64,000 bases of DNA from Taudactylus pleione (taxonomy: Eukaryota > Chordata > Amphibia > Anura > Myobatrachidae). The notes below the pieces were generated by a model, which was not told the origin of the DNA, did not search any database, and was given only the letters and a program-made list of their open reading frames with translations. The stretch is taken from contig JAUIMM010000644.1 of NCBI GenBank assembly GCA_031769625.1, positions 62,001 to 126,000 on the forward strand. Reading direction: 5' to 3'. The first letter of the stretch is position 1. Each line of letters begins with the position of its first letter. The position numbers and the translations under genes are program-made. Below, in pieces: positions 57,055 to 64,000 of this stretch.

Positions 57055-60020
57055 TGAAATGTTTTTTTCTCCCATGTTGCGTTTAAGAGAAAACAGCAAA
57101 TGCAAGTTTTAGGCCAAAATGCATTGAAAGCAATGAAAACAACAAAAGCGCATACTTTGTGATATCTCCTCTTGTAGCAAACACAGACAGCTCAAAATTT
57201 CACTGGATGTGTTGAAGACCAAGACCCACAAATGTGATGTGAAATGGTTTTTCTCCCATGTTGCGTTTAAGAGAAAACAGCAAATGCACGTTTTAGGCCA
57301 AAATGCATTGAAAGCAATGGAAATAACAAAAGCGCATACTTTGTGATATCTCCTCTTGTAGCAAACACAGACAGCTCAAAATTTCACTGGATGTGTTGAA
57401 GACCAAGACCCACAAATGTGATGTGAAATGGTTTTTCTCCCATGTTGCGTTTAAGAGAAAACAGCAAATGCACGTTTTAGGCCAAAATGCATTGAAAGCA
57501 ATGGAAACAACAAAAGAGCATACTTTGTGTTATCTCCTCTTGTAGCAAACACAGACAGCTCAAAATTTCACTGGATGTGTTGAAGACCAAAACCCACAAA
57601 TGTGATATGAAATGGTTTTTTCTCCCATGTTGCATTTAAGAGAAAACAGCAAATGCAAGTTTTAGGCCAAAATGCATTGAAAGCAATGGAAATAACAAAA
57701 GCGCATACTTTGTGATATCTCCTCTTGTAGCAAACACAGACAGCTCAAAATTTCACTGGATGTGTTGAAGACCAAGACCCACAAATGTGATGTGAAATGG
57801 TTTTTCTCCCATGTTGCGTTTAAGAGAAAACAGCAAATGCACGTTTTAGGCCAAAATGCTTTGAAAGCAATGGAAACAACAAAAGCGCATACTTTGTGAT
57901 ATCTCCTCTTGTAGCAAACACAGACAGCTCAAAATTTCACTGGATGTGTTGAAGACCAAGACCCACAAATGTGATGTGAAATGGTTTTTTCTCCCATGTT
58001 GCTTTTAAGAGAAAACAGCAAATGCAAGTTTTAGGCCAAAATGCATTGAAAGCAATGGAAATAACAAAAGTCCATACTTTGTGATATCTCCTCTTGTAGC
58101 AAACACAGACAGCTCAAAATTGCACTGGATGTGTTGAAGACCAAGACCCACAAATGTGATGTGAAATGGTTTTTCTCCCATGTTGCGTTTAAGAGAAACC
58201 AGCAAATGCACGTTTTAGGCCAAAATGCATTGAAAGCAATGAAAACAACAAAAGCGCATACTTTGTGATATCTCCTCTTGTAGCAAACACAGACAGCTCA
58301 AAATTTCACTGGATGTGTTGAAGACCAAGACCCACAAATGTGATGTGAAATGGTTTTTCTCCCATGTTGCTTTTAAGAGAAAACAGCAAATGCAAGTTTT
58401 AGGCCAAAATGCATTGAAAGCAATGGAAATAACAAAAGTCCATACTTTGTGATATCTCCTCTTGTAGCAAACACAGACAGCTCAAAATTGCACTGGATGT
58501 GTTGAAGACCAAGACCCACAAATGTGATGTGAAATGGTTTTTCTCCCCATGTTGCCTTTAAGAGAAAACAGCAAATGCAAGTTTTAGGGACAAAATGCAT
58601 TGAAAGCAATGGGAAATAACAAAAGCGCATACTTTGTGATATCTCCTCTTGTAGCAATCACAGACAGCTCAAAATTTCACTGGATGTGTTGAAGACCAAG
58701 ACCCACAAATGTGATGTGAAATGGTTTTTTCTCCCATGTTGCTTTTAAGAGAAAACAGCAAATGCAAGTTTTAGGCCAAAATGCATTGAAAGCAATGGAA
58801 ATAACAAAAGTCCATACTTTGTGATATCTCCTCTTGTAGCAAACACAGACAGCTCAAAATTGCACTGGATGTGTTGAAGACCAAGACCCACAAATGTGAT
58901 GTGAAATGGTTTTTCTCCCATGTTGCGTTTAAGAGAAAACAGCAAATGCACGTTTTAGGCCAAAATGCATTGAAAGCAATGAAAACAACAAAAGCGCATA
59001 CTTTGTGATATCTCCTCTTGTAGCAAACACAGACAGCTCAAAATTTCACTGGATGTGTTGAAGACCAAGACCCACAAATGTGATGTGAAATGTTTTTTTC
59101 TCCCATGTTGCGTTTAAGAGAAAACAGCAAATGCAAGTTTTAGGCCAAAATGCATTGAAAGCAATGGAAACAACAAAAGCGCATACTTTGTGATATCTCC
59201 TCTTGTAGCAAACACAGACAGCTCAAAATTTCACTGGATGTGTTGAAGACCAAGACCCACAAATGTGATGTGAAATGGTTTTTTCTCCCATGTTGCTTTT
59301 AAGAGAAAACAGCAAATGCAAGTTTTAGGCCAAAATGCATTGAAAGCAATGGAAATAACAAAAGTCCATACTTTGTGATATCTCCTCTTGTAGCAAACAC
59401 AGACAGCTCAAAATTGCACTGGATGTGTTGAAGACCAAGACCCACAAATGTGATGTGAAATGGTTTTTCTCCCATGTTGCGTTTAAGAGAAAACCAGCAA
59501 TGCACGTTTTAGGCCAAAATGCATTGAAAGCAATGAAAACAACAAAAGCGCATACTTTGTGATATCTCCTCTTGTAGCAAACACAGACAGCTCAAAATTT
59601 CACTGGATGTGTTGAAGACCAAGACCCACAAATGTGATGTGAAATGGTTTTTCTCCCATGTTGCTTTAAGAGAAAACAGCAAATGCAAGTTTTAGGCCAA
59701 AATGCATTGAAAGCAATGGAAATAACAAAAGTCCATACTTTGTGATATCTCCTCTTGTAGCAAACACAGACAGCTCAAAATTGCACTGGATGTGTTGAAG
59801 ACCAAGACCCACAAATGTGATGTGAAATGGTTTTTCTCCCATGTTGCTTTTAAGAGAAAACAGCAAATGCAAGTTTTAGGACAAAATGCATTGAAAGCAA
59901 TGGAAATAACAAAAGCGCATACTTTGTAATATCTCCTCTTGTAGCAATCACAGACAGCTCAAAATTTCACTGGATGTGTTGAAGACCAAGACCCACAAAT
60001 GTGATGTGAAATGGTTTTTT
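57055..60020. other. Cluster of single-base homopolymer length changes
   Basis: Within 3 kb of array 3 there are single-base gains in T runs before CTCCC (near 57062, 57615, 57987, 58726, 59093, 59281 and 60016). There are also extra bases in CTCCCCATG (58545), TTAGGGACAAAA (58587) and TGGGAAATAAC (58611), and a lost T near 59664. The rest of the window has almost none. The pattern is typical of residual sequencing or consensus error, though biology is not excluded. Confidence 0.7.
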
Positions 60021-63000
60021 CTCCCATGTTGCTTTTAAGAGAAAACAGCAAATGCAAGTTTTAGGACAAAATGCATTGAAAGCAATGGAAATAACAAAAG
60101 TCCATACTTTGTGATATCTCCTCTTGTAGCAAACACAGACAGCTCAAAATTGCACTGGATGTGTTGAAGACCAAGACCCACAAATGTGATGTGAAATGGT
60201 TTTTCTCCCATGTTGCGTTTAAGAGAAAATAGCAAATGCACGTTTTAGGCCAAAATGCATTGAAAGCAATGAAAACAACAAAAGCGCATACTTTGTGATA
60301 TCTCCTCTTGTAGCAAACACAGACAGCTCAAAATTTCACTGGATGTGTTGAAGACCAAGACCCACAAATGTGATGTGAAATGGTTTTTCTCCCATGTTGC
60401 GTTTAAGAGAAAACAGCAAATGCACGTTTTATGCCAAAATGCATTGAAAGCAATGGAAACAACAAAAGCGCATACTTTGTGATATCTCCTCTTGTAGCAA
60501 ACACAGACAGCTCAAAATTTCACTGGATGTGTTGAAGACCAAGACCCACAAATGTGATGTGAAATGGTTTTTCTCCCATGTTGCTTTTAAGAGAAAACAG
60601 CAAATGCAAGTTTTAGGCCAAAATGCATTGAAAGCAATGGAAATAACAAAAGTCCATACTTTGTGATATCTCCTCTTGTAGCAAACACAGACAGCTCAAA
60701 ATTGCACTGGATGTGTTGAAGACCAAGACCCACAAATGTGATGTGAAATGTTTTTTCTCCCATGTTGCGTTTAAGAGAAAACAGCAAATGCAAGTTTTAG
60801 GCCAAAATGCATTGAAAGCAATGAAAACAACAAAAGCGCATACTTTGTGATATCTCCTCTTGTAGCAAACACAGACAGCTCAAAATTTCACTGGATGTGT
60901 TGAAGACCAAGACCCACAAATGTGATGTGAAATGGTTTTTCTCCCATGTTGCGTTTAAGAGAAAACAGCAAATGCACGTTTTAGGCCAAAATGCATTGAA
61001 AGCAAAGGAAACAACAAAAGCGCATACTTTGTGATATCTCCTCTTGTAGCAAACACAGACAGCTCAAAATTTCACTGGATGTGTTGAAGACCAAGACCCA
61101 CAAATGTGATGTGAAATGGTTTTTCTCCCATGTTGCTTTTAAGAGAAAACAGCAAATGCAAGTTTTAGGACAAAATGCATTGAAAGCAATGGAAATAACA
61201 AAAGTCCATACTTTGTGATATCTCCTCTTGTAGCAAACACAGACAGCTCAAAATTGCACTGGATGTGTTGAAGACCAAGACCCACAAATGTGATGTGAAA
61301 TGGTTTTTCTCCCATGTTGCTTTTAAGAGAAAACAGCAAATGCAAGTTTTAGGACAAAATGCATTGAAAGCAATGGAAATAACAAAAGCGCATACTTTGT
61401 GATATCTCCTCTTGTAGCAATCACAGACAGCTCAAAATTTCACTGGATGTGTTGAAGACCAAGACCCACAAATGTGATGTGAAATGGTTTTTCTCCCATG
61501 TTGCTTTTAAGAGAAAACAGCAAATGCAAGTTTTAGGCCAAAATGCATTGAAAGCAATGGAAACAACAAAAGCGCATACTTTGTGATATCTCCTCTTGTA
61601 GCAAACACAGACAGCTCAAAATTGCACTGGATGTGTTGAAGACCAAGACCCACAAATGTGATGTGAAATGGTTTTTCTCCCATGTTGCGTTTAAGAGAAA
61701 ACAGCAAATGCACGTTTTAGGCCAAAATGCATTGAAAGCAATGGAAACAACAAAAGAGCATACTTTGTGTTATCTCCTCTTGTAGCAAACACAGACAGCT
61801 CAAAATTTCACTGGATGTGTTGAAGACCAAAACCCACAAATGTGATGTGAAATGGTTTTTCTCCCATGTTGCATTTAAGAGAAAACAGCAAATGCAAGTT
61901 TTAGGCCAAAATGCATTGAAAGCAATGGAAATAACAAAAGCGCATACTTTGTGATATCTCCTCTTGTAGCAAACACAGACAGCTCAAAATTTCACTGGAT
62001 GTGTTGAAGACCAAGACCCACAAATGTGATGTGAAATGGTTTTTCTCCCATGTTGCGTTTAAGAGAAAACAGCAAATGCACGTTTTAGGCCAAAATGCTT
62101 TGAAAGCAATGGAAACAACAAAAGCGCATACTTTGTGATATCTCCTCTTGTAGCAAACACAGACAGCTCAAAATTTCACTGGATGTGTTGAAGACCAAGA
62201 CCCACAAATGTGATGTGAAATGGTTTTTCTCCCATGTTGCTTTTAAGAGAAAACAGCAAATGCAAGTTTTAGGCCAAAATGCATTGAAAGCAATGGAAAT
62301 AACAAAAGTCCATACTTTGTGATATCTCCTCTTGTAGCAAACACAGACAGCTCAAAATTGCACTGGATGTGTTGAAGACCAAGACCCACAAATGTGATGT
62401 GAAATGGTTTTTCTCCCATGTTGCGTTTAAGAGAAAACAGCAAATGCACGTTTTAGGCCAAAATGCATTGAAAGCAATGAAAACAACAAAAGCGCATACT
62501 TTGTGATATCTCCTCTTGTAGCAAACACAGACAGCTCAAAATTTCACTGGATGTGTTGAAGACCAAGACCCACAAATGTGATGTGAAATGGTTTTTCTCC
62601 CATTTTGCGTTTAAGAGAAAACAGCAACTGCACGTTTTAGGCCAAAATGCTTTGAAAGCAATGGAAACAACAAAAGCGCATACTTTGGATATCTCCTCTT
62701 GTAGCAAACACAGACAGCTCAAAATTTCACTGGATGTGTTGAAGACCAAGACCCACAAATGTGATGTGAAATGGTTTTTCTCCCATGTTGCTTTTAAGAG
62801 AAAACAGCAAATGCAAGTTTTAGGACAAAATGCATTGAAAGCAATGGAAATAACAAAAGTCCATACTTTGTGATATCTCCTCTTGTAGCAAACACAGACA
62901 GCTCAAAATTGCACTGGATGTGTTGAAGACCAAGACCCACAAATGTGATGTGAAATGGTTTTTCTCCCATGTTGCGTTTAAGAGAAAACAGCAAATGCAC

Positions 63001-64000
63001 GTTTTAGGCCAAAATGCATTGAAAGCAATGAAAACAACAAAAGCGCATACTTTGTGATATCTCCTCTTGTAGCAAACACAGACAGCTCAAAAAATCACTG
63101 GATGTGTTGAAGACCAAGACCCACAAATGTGATGTGAAATGGTTTTTCTCCCATGTTGCGTTTAAGAGAAAACAGCAAATGCACGTTTTAGGGCCAAAAT
63201 GCATTGAAAGCAATGGAAACAAAAAAAGCGCATACTTTGTGATATCTCCTCTTGTAGCAAACACAGACAGCTCAAAATTTCACTGGATGTGTTGAAGACC
63301 AAGACCCACAAATGTGATGTGAAATGGTTTTTCTCCCATGTTGCTTTTAAGAGAAAACAGCAAATGCAAGTTTTAGGCCAAAATGCATTGAAAGCAATGG
63401 AAATAACAAAAGTCCATACTTTGTGATATCTCCTCTTGTAGCAAACACAGACAGCTCAAAATTGCACTGGATGTGTTGAAGACCAAGACCCACAAATGTG
63501 ATGTGAAATGGTTTTTCTCCCATGTTGCGTTTAAGAGAAAACAGCAAATGCACGTTGTAGGCCAAAATGCTTTGAAAGCAATGGAAACAACAAAAGCGCA
63601 TACTTTGTGATATCTCCTCTTGTAGCAAACACAGACAGCTCAAAATTTCACTGGATGTGTTGAAGACCAAGACCCACAAATGTGATGTGAAATGGTTTTT
63701 CTCCCATGTTGCGTTTAAGAGAAAACAGCAAATGCACGTTTTAGGCCAAAATGCATTGAAAGCAATGGAAACAACAAAAGAGCATACTTTGTGTTATCTC
63801 CTCTTGTAGCAAATACAGACAGCTCAAAATTTCACTGGATGTGTTGAAGACCAAAACCCACAAATGTGATGTGAAATGGTTTTTCTCCCATGTTGCATTT
63901 AAGAGAAAACAGCAAATGCAAGTTTTAGGCCAAAATGCATTGAAAGCAATGGAAATAACAAAAGCGCATACTTTGTGATATCTCCTCTTGTAGCAAACAC

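Larger units (their letters stand above)
42857..64000. repeat. Satellite array 3 (about 115 monomers of 184 bp, subfamily B)
   Basis: Same 184-bp repeat but a distinct subfamily. Most monomers read TTTGTGATATCTCC (an EcoRV site) where arrays 1 and 2 read TTTGTGTTATCTCC. ACCCAC is nearly fixed. Linked variants GCAAGTTTT, GGAAATAAC, AAGTCCATAC, TTGCTTTTAAG and AATTGCACTGG are common here and were not seen in arrays 1 and 2. From GACC at 42858 to GACC at 63849 the length is 114 x 184 plus 15 bp. The excess is explained by indels I can locate: four marker pairs (+1 each), +5 near 48575, +7 near 51047, -10 near 56948, and thirteen single-base changes netting +9. The array continues beyond the window. 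Confidence 0.97.

Overview
The window is a tandem satellite interrupted by two full-length non-LTR retrotransposons (LINEs). There is no sign of bacterial or viral organisation. The two-ORF LINE structure, AATAAA signals and megasatellite-like array point to an animal genome. The Tx1/L1-like proteins fit a vertebrate, most likely an amphibian or a fish; the species cannot be named from the sequence.

Layout. (1) 1-4905: satellite array 1, about 26.7 copies of a 184-bp monomer. (2) 4906-12037: LINE element 1 (about 7.13 kb, + strand), with a 91-nt 5' leader, ORF1 (1056 aa), a 36-nt gap, ORF2 (1125 aa), a 456-nt 3' UTR and AATAAA near the end. (3) 12038-35765: satellite array 2, 129 monomers minus 8 bp, same subfamily as array 1, carrying several large internal duplications. 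(4) 35766-42857: LINE element 2 (about 7.09 kb, + strand), same architecture, with ORF1 of 1059 aa and ORF2 of 1125 aa. (5) 42857-64000: satellite array 3, about 115 monomers of a distinct subfamily marked by an EcoRV-type GATATC and other linked variants. All real coding capacity lies in the two LINEs. The many short repeated ORFs on the minus strand are satellite artefacts.

How the genes work together. ORF1 carries three CCHC zinc knuckles behind a conserved middle domain and is expected to bind the element RNA. ORF2 carries an APE-type endonuclease, a reverse transcriptase with YADD, and a C-terminal CCHC motif, the machinery for target-primed reverse transcription. Both elements are uninterrupted and could be recently active.

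Most notable. The two LINEs are clearly different families: ORF1 is strongly diverged, and ORF2 is only roughly three-quarters identical by eye. Yet they sit in the same orientation within about 6 bp of the same position in the 184-bp monomer, around GTTGAAGACCAAGACCC, without target-site duplication. This suggests a lineage of satellite-specific Tx1-like LINEs. An unoccupied copy of element 1's own flanking sequence survives twice in array 2, so the exact insertion outcome can be read directly.
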